Shown here one piece after another: positions 37,091 through 46,181 of a DNA stretch of 64,000 nt; the first letter of the stretch is position 1; every line of letters starts with the position of its first letter. The DNA lies in the NCBI RefSeq assembly GCF_005117025.1, contig NZ_SWCO01000002.1:62001-126000 (forward strand), read 5' to 3'. Made by a program: the position numbers and the translations under genes. Below the pieces are notes generated by a model. The model made no database searches. It had not been told where the DNA came from and saw only the letters and a list, made by a program, of their open reading frames with translations. Source of the stretch: Alteromonas portus. Lineage in GTDB: Bacteria; Pseudomonadota; Gammaproteobacteria; Enterobacterales; Alteromonadaceae.

Positions 37091-38176
37091 ATGAAAGAGT
37101 CGGTAGTTAGGAAACTCGAACACTTAGTCGAGCGTTTCGAAGAAGTTCAGGCGTTGTTAGGCGACCCTGGAGTTATCGGCGATCAAGATAAGTTTCGCAA
37201 CTTGTCAAAAGAGTTTAGTCAGCTAGAAGATGTAGTGGCAGGCTTTAATGCTTATCAGCAAGCACAAGAAAACTTGGCTTCAGCGCAGGAAATGTTGAAC
37301 GAAGATGACGCTGAAATGCGCGAGATGGCACAGGAAGAGATGAAAGAAGCCAAGGCGGAAATTGAACGCCTTGAAACTGAACTTCAGGTGCTACTTCTGC
37401 CTAAAGATCCTAACGATGACAACAACTGTTTCTTGGAAATTCGCGCAGGTGCAGGTGGTGACGAAGCGGCAATATTCGCAGGTGACTTGTTCCGCATGTA
37501 CAGCCGTTATGCCGAAAGTCGTGGCTGGCGTGTAGAGTTGGTTAACGCCAATGAAGGTGAGCACGGCGGTTATAAAGAAGTCATTGCGAATGTTAGCGGC
37601 GATGGCGTGTACGGCGTGTTGAAATTCGAGTCGGGCGGTCACCGCGTACAGCGTGTACCAGAAACCGAATCACAAGGCCGTATCCATACCTCGGCATGTA
37701 CCGTGGCGGTATTGCCAGAAATTCCAGAGTCGCAGGCAATTGAAATTAACCCTGCAGAGCTTCGCATCGATACCTTCCGTGCATCAGGTGCGGGTGGTCA
37801 GCACGTTAACAAAACTGACTCGGCTATTCGTATTACTCACTTGCCAACAGGCTTGGTAGTGGAATGTCAGGACGAGCGTTCACAGCACAAAAACCGTGCG
37901 AAAGCGATGTCGGTACTTCAAGCGCGCTTAAACCAGATTGAAGAAGAAAAGCGTGCAGCAGAAGAGGCTTCTACCCGTAAGAGCCTAGTCGGTAGCGGCG
38001 ACCGCTCTGAGCGAATTCGTACTTATAACTTCCCGCAGGGACGTGTAACCGATCACCGAATCAACCTAACTATTTATCGTTTAGATGAAGTGGTGGAAGG
38101 TGACCTTAAGCAGCTTATCGACCCAATTTTGCAAGAACATCAGGCCGACCTGCTGGCCTCTCTTTCTGACGAATAA
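37091..38176 (+). CDS. prfA: Peptide chain release factor 1
   Basis: Class I release factor for UAA and UAG. The 361-aa product carries the peptidyl-transferase GGQ motif in [16 protein letters not shown]; the glutamine is the residue methylated by PrmC. The codon-recognition region includes [12 protein letters not shown], containing an equivalent of the PxT segment. The N-terminal coiled-coil domain covers residues 1-100. It is followed 36 bp later by prmC, its own modifying enzyme. Confidence 0.98.
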   Translation: MKESVVRKLEHLVERFEEVQALLGDPGVIGDQDKFRNLSKEFSQLEDVVAGFNAYQQAQENLASAQEMLNEDDAEMREMAQEEMKEAKAEIERLETELQVLLLPKDPNDDNNCFLEIRAGAGGDEAAIFAGDLFRMYSRYAESRGWRVELVNANEGEHGGYKEVIANVSGDGVYGVLKFESGGHRVQRVPETESQGRIHTSACTVAVLPEIPESQAIEINPAELRIDTFRASGAGGQHVNKTDSAIRITHLPTGLVVECQDERSQHKNRAKAMSVLQARLNQIEEEKRAAEEASTRKSLVGSGDRSERIRTYNFPQGRVTDHRINLTIYRLDEVVEGDLKQLIDPILQEHQADLLASLSDE

Positions 38177-38212
38177 CGCTGTCTTGTTACTCAAACTGTT
38201 TATAGAAAAACA

Positions 38213-39052
38213 ATGCGCATAGACAACGCCTTAGCATGGGCGGCTGAGCAACTAGAGGGTGGGGAGTCACCCTCTATTGATGCCAAAGTCATGTTGGCGA
38301 ACATTCTAGGTAAGTCACAAACTTACCTATTCACATGGCCTGATAAAACCTTGGATGCCACCCAAAAAGCGCAATTTGAAGCAGATGTCGCTAAGCGTAA
38401 ACGGGGTGAGCCCGTGGCGTATATTATCGGCAAGCGTGATTTCTGGACCCTGTCACTGTTTACCTCGCCTGATACATTAATTCCACGACCGGATACAGAA
38501 ATATTGGTTGAGCAAGTGCTTAATTGGGCAAATCAACAATCCTCTGCATCCTTATCAATCTGTGATTTGGGAACAGGTACGGGCGCCATTGCGCTGGCAT
38601 TAGCGAGCGAACTGCCACAAGCATCTGTTACTGGCGTAGACTACCAAGAGGGTGCGGTGAAGCTTGCTACCCGCAATGCCCACGCTAATAGCATAGCCAA
38701 TGCGCATTTTGTACAAAGTGACTGGTTTAGTGCTCTGGCAGATCAAACCTTCGACATTATTGTTTCAAACCCACCTTACATAGAAGAATCCAGTCCATAC
38801 CTTAATGAGGGCGATGTGCGTTTTGAGCCTAAAACAGCATTAACTTCGGGTAGTGATGGTCTAGACGACATTAAACACATAATCAATAACGCACCTCAAT
38901 ACCTCAATAAAGGCGCGCTGCTCGCATTCGAACACGGTTTTGACCAAGGCACTGCGGTCAATGTATTGCTTACAAAAGCGGGTTTTATTAACGTTAAAAC
39001 CATTAAAGACTTTGGCGGTAACGACCGCGTTACGGTAGGACAGTGGCAGTAA
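38213..39052 (+). CDS. prmC: Release-factor glutamine N5-methyltransferase
   Basis: A 279-aa SAM-dependent methyltransferase that methylates the GGQ glutamine of RF1 and RF2. It has the SAM site DLGTGTGAIALALASELP and the catalytic NPPY motif (IIVSNPPYIEESS). ATG 38213 lacks a strong ribosome-binding site; translation may depend on prfA. The operon order hemA-prfA-prmC is standard. Confidence 0.97.
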   Translation: MRIDNALAWAAEQLEGGESPSIDAKVMLANILGKSQTYLFTWPDKTLDATQKAQFEADVAKRKRGEPVAYIIGKRDFWTLSLFTSPDTLIPRPDTEILVEQVLNWANQQSSASLSICDLGTGTGAIALALASELPQASVTGVDYQEGAVKLATRNAHANSIANAHFVQSDWFSALADQTFDIIVSNPPYIEESSPYLNEGDVRFEPKTALTSGSDGLDDIKHIINNAPQYLNKGALLAFEHGFDQGTAVNVLLTKAGFINVKTIKDFGGNDRVTVGQWQ

Positions 39053-39212
39053 ACGGCTTTTACTGTTGGTTTCAATAGGAGTATAAGAAGTATAAGTATC
39101 GGCTTAATTGCAAACTTGCTTATATTTTGTTTTGCATTAGTATCTGTTTAGCGGTTACGAAGCCTTAAAAAGCACTAAGTTAAACAATCTCTTACACTAC
39201 AGGACGTACCAG

Positions 39213-40778
39213 ATGAATGATGACTTTCTTTTCGCAGAAGACGAAGATGAAAATGAAGTGGATGATCTGGGTAGCTGGAAAGTACTAATCGTTGATGATG
39301 AACCTGAAGTACACGCCGTTACCAAGCTGGCACTCAATGACTTTAGTTTAAATGGTAAAACGTTAGAATTTGTTAGTGCTTATAGCGGTGAGGAAGCCAA
39401 ATCAATTTTCAAAACCCATGATGACATTGCCGTTGTGTTACTCGACGTTGTTATGGAGACTGACGACGCCGGTCTTAAAGTAGCCGAATACGTTCGTAAC
39501 GAATTAGACAATCATTTCACGCGTATTATTTTGCGTACTGGACAACCTGGCCAAGCCCCTGAAAAAGATGTCATCATTAATTACGACATCAACGACTACA
39601 AGTCGAAAACCGAACTGACCGCGCAAAAACTTTTTACCGTCATCATTGCAGCACTACGTTCCTATCGAGACATTATCGTAATTGAAGAAAATAGACGTGG
39701 CCTCGAAAAAATCATAGATGCCTCTGTAGATTTATTTTCTTCACGCTCCCTCGAAAAATTCATGCAGGGCATTATTCAACAACTGGCATCTATATTGGGT
39801 TGTTCGAAAGACGCAGCTTATATTACGACAGCGGTAGCTACTACATCACGCACGATAAATACGAAAAACGCCAATTTTGGTGACGACGAGTTATACGTAT
39901 TCGCGGGAAATGGAGAGTATGCCAACAAAGAAGGTGTACCGCTTAAAGATGCTATCAGTGCACAAGAATATGCACTTTGTGCCCAAGCAATGCGCGACAA
40001 GCAAATAGTATACGCTGAAGACCACGTTGTGGCGTACTGTAATAGCAAAAGCCACAATGGCGCACTTTTATACTTGTCAGGGCTTCCCAGACGAATAGGG
40101 GATAATGATCGTCATTTAGTAAAACGTTTTTCAGATAGCGTACAACTGGCGTTTGATAATGTACTCAAAACCGTTGATGTTGAAGCAACGCAAAAAGAAA
40201 TCATTGAGCGTTTAGGTCGCGCGTTAGAGCATGAGTCAAATGCGTCAAATAACCTCACAAGAATGGTTGAAATGGCGCTGCTTTTAGCAGAGAAAATGGG
40301 GCTTAATGAACAAGATATGCACGCACTGCGCCTAGCCGTGCCGCTTCATGATATTGGGACGTCGATAGTACCTAAATCTATTTTGCACAAAACGACGCCG
40401 TTAACCGACGATGAGATGTTTAAAATACGTCAGCATGCCGAATTTGGCTATCAAATATTACAAGATTCTAGTCGTCCCACTATTCAGTTAGCTGCAATGC
40501 TAGCGAAACAGCATCACGAGCGATGGGATGGGAAAGGGTATCCCGATGGCCTCAAAGGCAAGGAAATTGATATTAAAAGCCGTATAGCAACACTGGTTGA
40601 TGTATTTGACGCGCTGTTAAATGCACGGCCGTATAAGCCAGCGTGGACAATTGACAAGGTTGAAGCCGTACTAAAAGAAGAAAGTGGCAAGCACTTTGAC
40701 CCCGATTTAGTTCAGTGTATGTTAAAAGATTTACCAGCCTTCATGGCAATTCAGGCTCAATTTCCTGATGCAGAATGA
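39213..40778 (+). CDS. Response regulator with DUF3369 and an HD-GYP domain
   Basis: A 521-aa protein predicted to act in c-di-GMP turnover. An N-terminal receiver (about residues 20-150) has IVDDEP and the phospho-acceptor D78 in VVLLDVVME. A DUF3369 middle domain follows (about 155-320), then an HD-GYP phosphodiesterase domain (about 330-510) with HD at 379-380, HHERWDGKGYPDGL (GYP at 442-444) and later conserved aspartates. The lysine usual after HDIG is threonine (HDIGTSIVP), so activity may be altered. No sensor kinase is adjacent. It sits inside the otherwise conserved prmC-sirB2-kdsA order, with its own terminator. Confidence 0.92.
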   Translation: MNDDFLFAEDEDENEVDDLGSWKVLIVDDEPEVHAVTKLALNDFSLNGKTLEFVSAYSGEEAKSIFKTHDDIAVVLLDVVMETDDAGLKVAEYVRNELDNHFTRIILRTGQPGQAPEKDVIINYDINDYKSKTELTAQKLFTVIIAALRSYRDIIVIEENRRGLEKIIDASVDLFSSRSLEKFMQGIIQQLASILGCSKDAAYITTAVATTSRTINTKNANFGDDELYVFAGNGEYANKEGVPLKDAISAQEYALCAQAMRDKQIVYAEDHVVAYCNSKSHNGALLYLSGLPRRIGDNDRHLVKRFSDSVQLAFDNVLKTVDVEATQKEIIERLGRALEHESNASNNLTRMVEMALLLAEKMGLNEQDMHALRLAVPLHDIGTSIVPKSILHKTTPLTDDEMFKIRQHAEFGYQILQDSSRPTIQLAAMLAKQHHERWDGKGYPDGLKGKEIDIKSRIATLVDVFDALLNARPYKPAWTIDKVEAVLKEESGKHFDPDLVQCMLKDLPAFMAIQAQFPDAE

Positions 40779-40854
40779 TTTATTTCCCCGTTATTTACGT
40801 ACTGTTATACGTTACAATAAAAGCCTGTAAACAGGCGTCATAAATAAAAGGAAG

Positions 40855-40881
40855 ACAGGTGCGAAACGCACCTGTTTTTTT
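40855..40881 (+). terminator. Terminator after the HD-GYP gene
   Basis: Perfect 9-bp stem ACAGGTGCG / CGCACCTGT with an AAA loop and a following T-tract. A smaller hairpin (GCCTGT / ACAGGC) precedes it at about 40823-40836. Confidence 0.88.
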
Positions 40882-41005
40882 AGTCTGCTACTCGTATTCT
40901 GAATCTATTGAGTTTTGCTATTAAGTAAAACTCAATAGGTCTAATAACACATGTGTTAAAGTAGCTAGCGGCAGTTTCACTATCTAATAAGAACAGGAAC
41001 ACATT

Positions 41006-41377
41006 ATGTACATGATGGCAAAACATCTACATTTAACGGCGGTAGGCTTAAGTATTTTATTTTTTGTCTTTCGTTTTATATGGAGCCAATTCGACGCTAC
41101 AGCACTCAGCAAAAAGTGGGTTAAAATTCTCCCTCACATCATTGATACCGTGCTTTTAGCCAGTGCAATCTGGCTATGCGTCATATTATCTCAATATCCT
41201 CTTGTTAACGCATGGCTTACATTCAAAGTTATCGGTGTGGTGTTGTACATCGTGTTTGGATTATTTGCGTTGAAAAAAGCCAAGACGACAATGAGCAAGT
41301 GGGCCTTCTTCGTTGCGGCATTGTTGGTGTTAATGGCAACGGCGATGGTTGCGGTAACCAAACAACCTCTTTTTTAA
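41006..41377 (+). CDS. SirB2-family membrane protein
   Basis: A 123-aa protein with four predicted membrane helices (about residues 8-27, 45-65, 70-90 and 98-115), matching the SirB2/YchQ family. The first helix carries the family-like KHLHLTAVGLSILFFVFR. Its function is unknown; the gene is commonly found between prmC and kdsA. kdsA starts 20 bp downstream, so the two are co-transcribed. Confidence 0.88.
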   Translation: MYMMAKHLHLTAVGLSILFFVFRFIWSQFDATALSKKWVKILPHIIDTVLLASAIWLCVILSQYPLVNAWLTFKVIGVVLYIVFGLFALKKAKTTMSKWAFFVAALLVLMATAMVAVTKQPLF

Positions 41378-41394
41378 GTTTTAACTGGAAGTAG

Positions 41395-42252
<858 letters not shown>

Positions 42253-42269
42253 GCCGGTGTTGATGGCGT

Positions 42270-42291
42270 ATGCCGGTGCAAGCACCGGCAT
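42270..42291 (+). terminator. GC-rich hairpin after kdsA
   Basis: Perfect 10-bp stem ATGCCGGTGC / GCACCGGCAT with a 2-nt loop. There is no U-run, so it may block RNA decay rather than terminate by itself. Confidence 0.5.
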
Positions 42292-42313
42292 GCGTATCAG
42301 GTGTGTGAGTAGC

Positions 42314-42592
42314 TTATTCCGCTTCAGAAACGTTTACGCGCTCTTCACCTTTTGCCATTGCTAATAAATTTTTGTGAAGCTGAACTTGGATCTCTTCAGC
42401 TAAAATCGCCTTTGATTGCTTCTTAACAACAATGTGAGCATCGTTTTCTGGCAATACTTCAGCCATTTTTACGCTTGTCATTGCAGTATTGATTAACGAT
42501 TGTAGATTGATCTTTTCTGGTTGTGCGTTAGCATTTGCAGCGGCGCTTGCGAAAGCCATTACAGAAACGCTAGCTAAAAGTAATTTTTTCAT
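42314..42592 (-). CDS. Small exported protein of unknown function
   Basis: A 92-aa precursor with a clear signal peptide (MKKLLLASVSVMAFASAAANANA, cut after residue 23). The mature 69-residue region is mainly helical and charged (SLINTAMTSVKMAEVL, KQSKAILAEEIQVQLHK). ATG 42592 follows AGGTG; a GTG two codons upstream is possible. Short Alteromonas-like periplasmic proteins of this type have no assigned role. It is divergent from gcvA. Confidence 0.7.
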   Translation of the reverse strand: MKKLLLASVSVMAFASAAANANAQPEKINLQSLINTAMTSVKMAEVLPENDAHIVVKKQSKAILAEEIQVQLHKNLLAMAKGEERVNVSEAE

Positions 42593-42808
42593 TTTCACAC
42601 CTAATAAAAATAATTAAATAATTGTTGATGAATGTTAAAATGTTTAACAAATGTTCATCATAAAGCGCTGAAATTAAATGTTCTTTTTTAATTTCGGGTA
42701 AATTATAGTCAGCGGGTGGTGAAAAATAAAACGAGTAAAAGTATGGGTTATCATTAGAAAAACTAATGAATTTGTCATGCTTCGGTCACACTGGATTTAA
42801 AACAAACT

Positions 42809-43711
42809 ATGCACCGACGTTTACCCCCTCTTAATGCCCTCAAATCGTTTGAAGCGGCTGCACGTCATTTAAGCTTCACTAAGGCTGCTGATGAGCTGTT
42901 TGTCACCCAAGCAGCAGTAAGTCATCAAATAAAAGCGCTTGAAGATTTCTTATCGATGAAGTTGTTTCTTCGTAGAAATAGAACCTTGCTTCTCACTGAA
43001 GAAGGGCAGGCGTATTTCTTAGAGTTAAAAGATATCTTCAAAAACTTACAAGACGCCACAGAAAGGCTACTTGCGAAGGGCAGTAAAGGCGCGATTACGG
43101 TGGCCATGCCACCAAGCTTTGCAAGCCAATGGTTAGTGCCCCGTATTCATAAATTTAGTTTGGCGCACCCAGATATTGACGTACGCATAAAAGCAGTTGA
43201 TTTCGACGAAGGCTTTTTAGAAGACGATGTAGACGTAGCAATATATTACGGCAAAGGTCGTTGGGCTGGTCTTCAGGCTGACCAGCTTCACAGAGAGTTT
43301 TTAACCCCGCTGTGTTCTCCAATGCTTTTTCAAGGCCCTAAGCCTTTATCCAGCCTTTCTGATTTACGTCACCATGTGCTGCTTCACGACTTAAGCCGTA
43401 CCGCATGGAAAAACTGGTTGAAGCACGTAGGGGTGGTTGGTGTAAACGTTAATCAAGGGCCGGTTTTCAGTCACTCCATGCTAGTTTTACAGGCAGCGGC
43501 ACTCGGACAAGGTATTGCATTAGGTAACACGGTACTTGCAAGGCCAGAAATTGAGGCGGGTAGGCTAGTCATGCCGTTTGAAGAACGCGTAGAGAGTCGC
43601 GATGCGTTTTATCTCGTGTGTGAAGAATCACAGGCTGAATTAGGTAAAATAGCTGCATTTAGAGACTGGATCTTAGCGCTGGTTGAAGCAGAACAAGAGG
43701 ACTTACTGTAA
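42809..43711 (+). CDS. gcvA: LysR-family regulator, GcvA-like
   Basis: A 300-aa LysR-type regulator with an N-terminal winged helix (RRLPPLNALKSFEAAARHLS, then FVTQAAVSHQIKALEDFL) and a C-terminal substrate domain. The N-terminus and the ygdD-rlmM context match GcvA, which controls the glycine-cleavage operon. Those target genes are not in this window, and many GcvA-like paralogues have other targets, so the role is inferred. The next gene starts 1 bp after the stop. Confidence 0.83.
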   Translation: MHRRLPPLNALKSFEAAARHLSFTKAADELFVTQAAVSHQIKALEDFLSMKLFLRRNRTLLLTEEGQAYFLELKDIFKNLQDATERLLAKGSKGAITVAMPPSFASQWLVPRIHKFSLAHPDIDVRIKAVDFDEGFLEDDVDVAIYYGKGRWAGLQADQLHREFLTPLCSPMLFQGPKPLSSLSDLRHHVLLHDLSRTAWKNWLKHVGVVGVNVNQGPVFSHSMLVLQAAALGQGIALGNTVLARPEIEAGRLVMPFEERVESRDAFYLVCEESQAELGKIAAFRDWILALVEAEQEDLL

Positions 43712-43712
43712 T

Positions 43713-44405
43713 ATGAGTACATCGAATGCCACCGCTGAACAGCCTGGTTTTGACATTGAATTGCATGAAGCCGATAAGCCTACAGCGTGCTTGATATTGG
43801 GCCACGGAGCCGGTGCGGGAAAGGAACATGAGTTCATGCAAGCTATGGCGAAAGCCCTTGTCGCTAAAGGCATATCAACCGTACTTTTTAACTTTCCCTA
43901 TATGCAAACCATAAAAGCTACCGGTAAGCGTCGCCCTCCCGATAAAGCCGATAAACTTATGTCACATTTTACTGCGGTGATTGAAACCTGCAGTAAAGAC
44001 AACAAAGCCTTGCATAACTTGCCTGTGTTCATCGGTGGAAAGTCGATGGGCGGGCGAATGGCGACTATGGTGTATGAAGCGGTGAGCAATGTAAAAGGCG
44101 CGATAGCGCTGGGCTATCCGTTCCACCCTCCTGGTAAGCCAGAAAAAACACGAACCGAACATCTGCAAACGACGTCTAAGCCTTTGCTTATTATTCAGGG
44201 TGAACGAGATACCTTTGGTACAAAAAGCGAAGTAGAAGATTACAAAAAGCGCAGCGTACTATCTACAGGCATTGAGTGCGCTTATTTAGACGACGGCGAT
44301 CACAGTTTTAAGCCTCGCAGAGCAAGTGGCAAAACGCAGGAAGAACATATTGCTACCGCAGCCACGCTTACCGCTTCTTTTATTGAAACCCATTTAAATA
44401 ATTAA
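43713..44405 (+). CDS. Alpha/beta hydrolase, Tex30/KANL3-like dienelactone-hydrolase family
   Basis: A 230-aa alpha/beta hydrolase. It has the oxyanion region LILGHGAGAGKEHEFM, nucleophile S111 in GGKSMGGRMA, and a C-terminal GDHSFKP with the likely catalytic histidine; the acid is probably in the QGERDTFG segment. Its substrate is unknown. Start is ATG 43713, one base after the gcvA stop, so the genes form one transcript. It is inserted between gcvA and ygdD, which are adjacent in E. coli. Confidence 0.85.
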   Translation: MSTSNATAEQPGFDIELHEADKPTACLILGHGAGAGKEHEFMQAMAKALVAKGISTVLFNFPYMQTIKATGKRRPPDKADKLMSHFTAVIETCSKDNKALHNLPVFIGGKSMGGRMATMVYEAVSNVKGAIALGYPFHPPGKPEKTRTEHLQTTSKPLLIIQGERDTFGTKSEVEDYKKRSVLSTGIECAYLDDGDHSFKPRRASGKTQEEHIATAATLTASFIETHLNN

Positions 44406-44440
44406 TGATTAAATAGAAATCAGAGCGAACGACTAATTTA

Positions 44441-44908
44441 ATGAAAACTGAAAAACTTAGGTTTGCCAGCGTTGCTAAACCTTATCTTATTGTTGGGGCA
44501 TTGCTAGCGGGCCTTTCAGTGGTACTAGGTGCGTTTGGCGCACATGGTTTAAAAAGCGTGTTAACTGCACAGCAGCTCAACACGTTTGAAATCGGCGTGC
44601 GTTATCAAATGTATCACGCATTAGCCTTACTGCTTTTACCTGCATTGTCAGGGGTTGTTTCATCGACGTGGGCTAATCGTGTAGCGTTTTGTTTTGTTAC
44701 CGGTACGGTATTGTTTAGTGGAAGCTTATACGCGCTAGCAATAAGCGGCATAAAATGGTTTGGCCCGATAACCCCTCTGGGAGGCATGTTCTTTATTATC
44801 GGTTGGGTGTTGTTAGTAGTTGGACTGATAAAAGGTCATGATTTAAACAAGCAACAAAAAGAAGAGCAGAAGACAACTCACCACACGCCGGGGGCAGGTA
44901 ATGTCTAA
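44441..44908 (+). CDS. ygdD: DUF423 membrane protein (YgdD-like)
   Basis: A 155-aa inner-membrane protein with four hydrophobic helices and the family opening GALLAGLSVVLGAFGAHGLK, then TFEIGVRYQMYHALALLLLP. The C-terminal tail (HDLNKQQKEEQKTTHHTPG) is soluble and longer than in E. coli YgdD. Function unknown. Its last 8 bp overlap the start of rlmM. Confidence 0.9.
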   Translation: MKTEKLRFASVAKPYLIVGALLAGLSVVLGAFGAHGLKSVLTAQQLNTFEIGVRYQMYHALALLLLPALSGVVSSTWANRVAFCFVTGTVLFSGSLYALAISGIKWFGPITPLGGMFFIIGWVLLVVGLIKGHDLNKQQKEEQKTTHHTPGAGNV

Positions 44909-45998
44909 CATCAGTATTTTGGGTTATTGCCGACCCGGTTATGAAAACGATACAGCTAACGAACTTACATCTCGATACGGTGAAGCTCAGTGTTATGGCT
45001 ACCCAGTGTCGAAGAAGAACAGTGGCTTTGTACTTTATCATTTATACGATGGCTCGCAGTTAGAGCAAACCATTACTCAGTTTGCTGTTCACGACAGTAT
45101 CTTCCCTCGTCAGCTGGTGGCTGTCTTTGCCACTCTTACCGATATAGAAAAAGAAGACAGAGTAGGGCAAGTGCTTGAGGCCCTAAAAGAGGTAGAAAAA
45201 CCGTTTTCTATTTTCGGAGCTATTGATGTTGAATACCCAGATACAGAAGAAGGTAAAACCCTCGCAAAGTTTTGCCGAAAGTTTACGGTTCCTCTTCGCC
45301 AAGCGCTAAGGAAAGCGGGGTGGCTTACGTCCAAGGAAAATCTGGGGAAACCTAAACTGCATATTTTCTTTGAGTCATTTGAAATTTGTCATATTGGCTA
45401 TACATTACCCAGTCATGCCAGTAGCGATCACTTAGGCATTTGCAGATTAAAGTTCCCAAGTGACGCGCCCAGTCGCTCTACGCTTAAACTTGAAGATGCC
45501 TTAGTAAATATGCTGAGCGATAAACAGCAAGCTCAAGTACTTCGAAGCGGTGGACGTGCCGTGGATCTAGGTGCATGCCCGGGCGGTTGGACATATCAGC
45601 TGGTGAAGCGCGGAATGTATGTTGAAGCTATCGACAATGGACTTGTAGCCGATAGTTTAATGAGCACGGGGTTGGTTGAACATCACGCGGCAGACGGGTT
45701 TACATATAGACCACAATTTGGTCGTGTAGATTTGCTGGTATGTGATATGATAGAACAACCCGATAGGGTAGCTAAATTGATGGGTGATTGGTTAGTTAAG
45801 CACTGGGCAACGCACGCAATATTCAATTTAAAGTTACCTATGAAACAACGTTATGAAACTGTAGTTGAAGCCATGACGTTGCTAAGAAGCCGATTAAATG
45901 CCTTGGAAGATGCATTTGCGGTGAAGGTTAGGCATCTCTACCACGACAGAGATGAAGTTACAGTAACAATTGTTCGCACTTCAAAAGATGAGGTGTGA
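44901..45998 (+). CDS. rlmM: 23S rRNA C2498 2'-O-ribose methyltransferase
   Basis: A 365-aa methyltransferase with an N-terminal THUMP-like region (about residues 1-180) and a C-terminal Rossmann domain. The SAM motif DLGACPGGWTYQLVKRG lies at about residues 220-236, and a VDLLVCDMIEQP strand follows. The start overlaps the end of ygdD. Order gcvA-(hydrolase)-ygdD-rlmM supports the assignment. Confidence 0.96.
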   Translation: MSNISILGYCRPGYENDTANELTSRYGEAQCYGYPVSKKNSGFVLYHLYDGSQLEQTITQFAVHDSIFPRQLVAVFATLTDIEKEDRVGQVLEALKEVEKPFSIFGAIDVEYPDTEEGKTLAKFCRKFTVPLRQALRKAGWLTSKENLGKPKLHIFFESFEICHIGYTLPSHASSDHLGICRLKFPSDAPSRSTLKLEDALVNMLSDKQQAQVLRSGGRAVDLGACPGGWTYQLVKRGMYVEAIDNGLVADSLMSTGLVEHHAADGFTYRPQFGRVDLLVCDMIEQPDRVAKLMGDWLVKHWATHAIFNLKLPMKQRYETVVEAMTLLRSRLNALEDAFAVKVRHLYHDRDEVTVTIVRTSKDEV

Positions 45999-46136
45999 TT
46001 TTGTTATTTTTCAAAAAAGTGTCATTAATTAATAAGTTATTGATACTTAAAGAAAAGAATTAATGGTGGCGCGGATTTTAGCAAACGAATTTAAGGTTTA
46101 TGCTAAAAAAGGTGTAAATCTGGTATAGAAATCCTT

Positions 46137-46142
46137 TATAAT
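46137..46142 (+). promoter_or_regulatory. Consensus -10 of the EF-G gene
   Basis: TATAAT followed by a GC-rich CCGGCCG discriminator, 40 bp upstream of the fusA-like start. The -35 at 17-18 bp (TGTAAA) is poor, so another activator or an extended element may be involved. Confidence 0.5.
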
Positions 46143-46181
46143 CCGGCCGTTTTTTTACTCTGAACCAATGAAAGTGAACTA

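Noticed and set aside
42270..42291. REP-type repetitive element
   Set aside because: The hairpin occurs once in the window and no second copy was seen, so it cannot be called a repeat.
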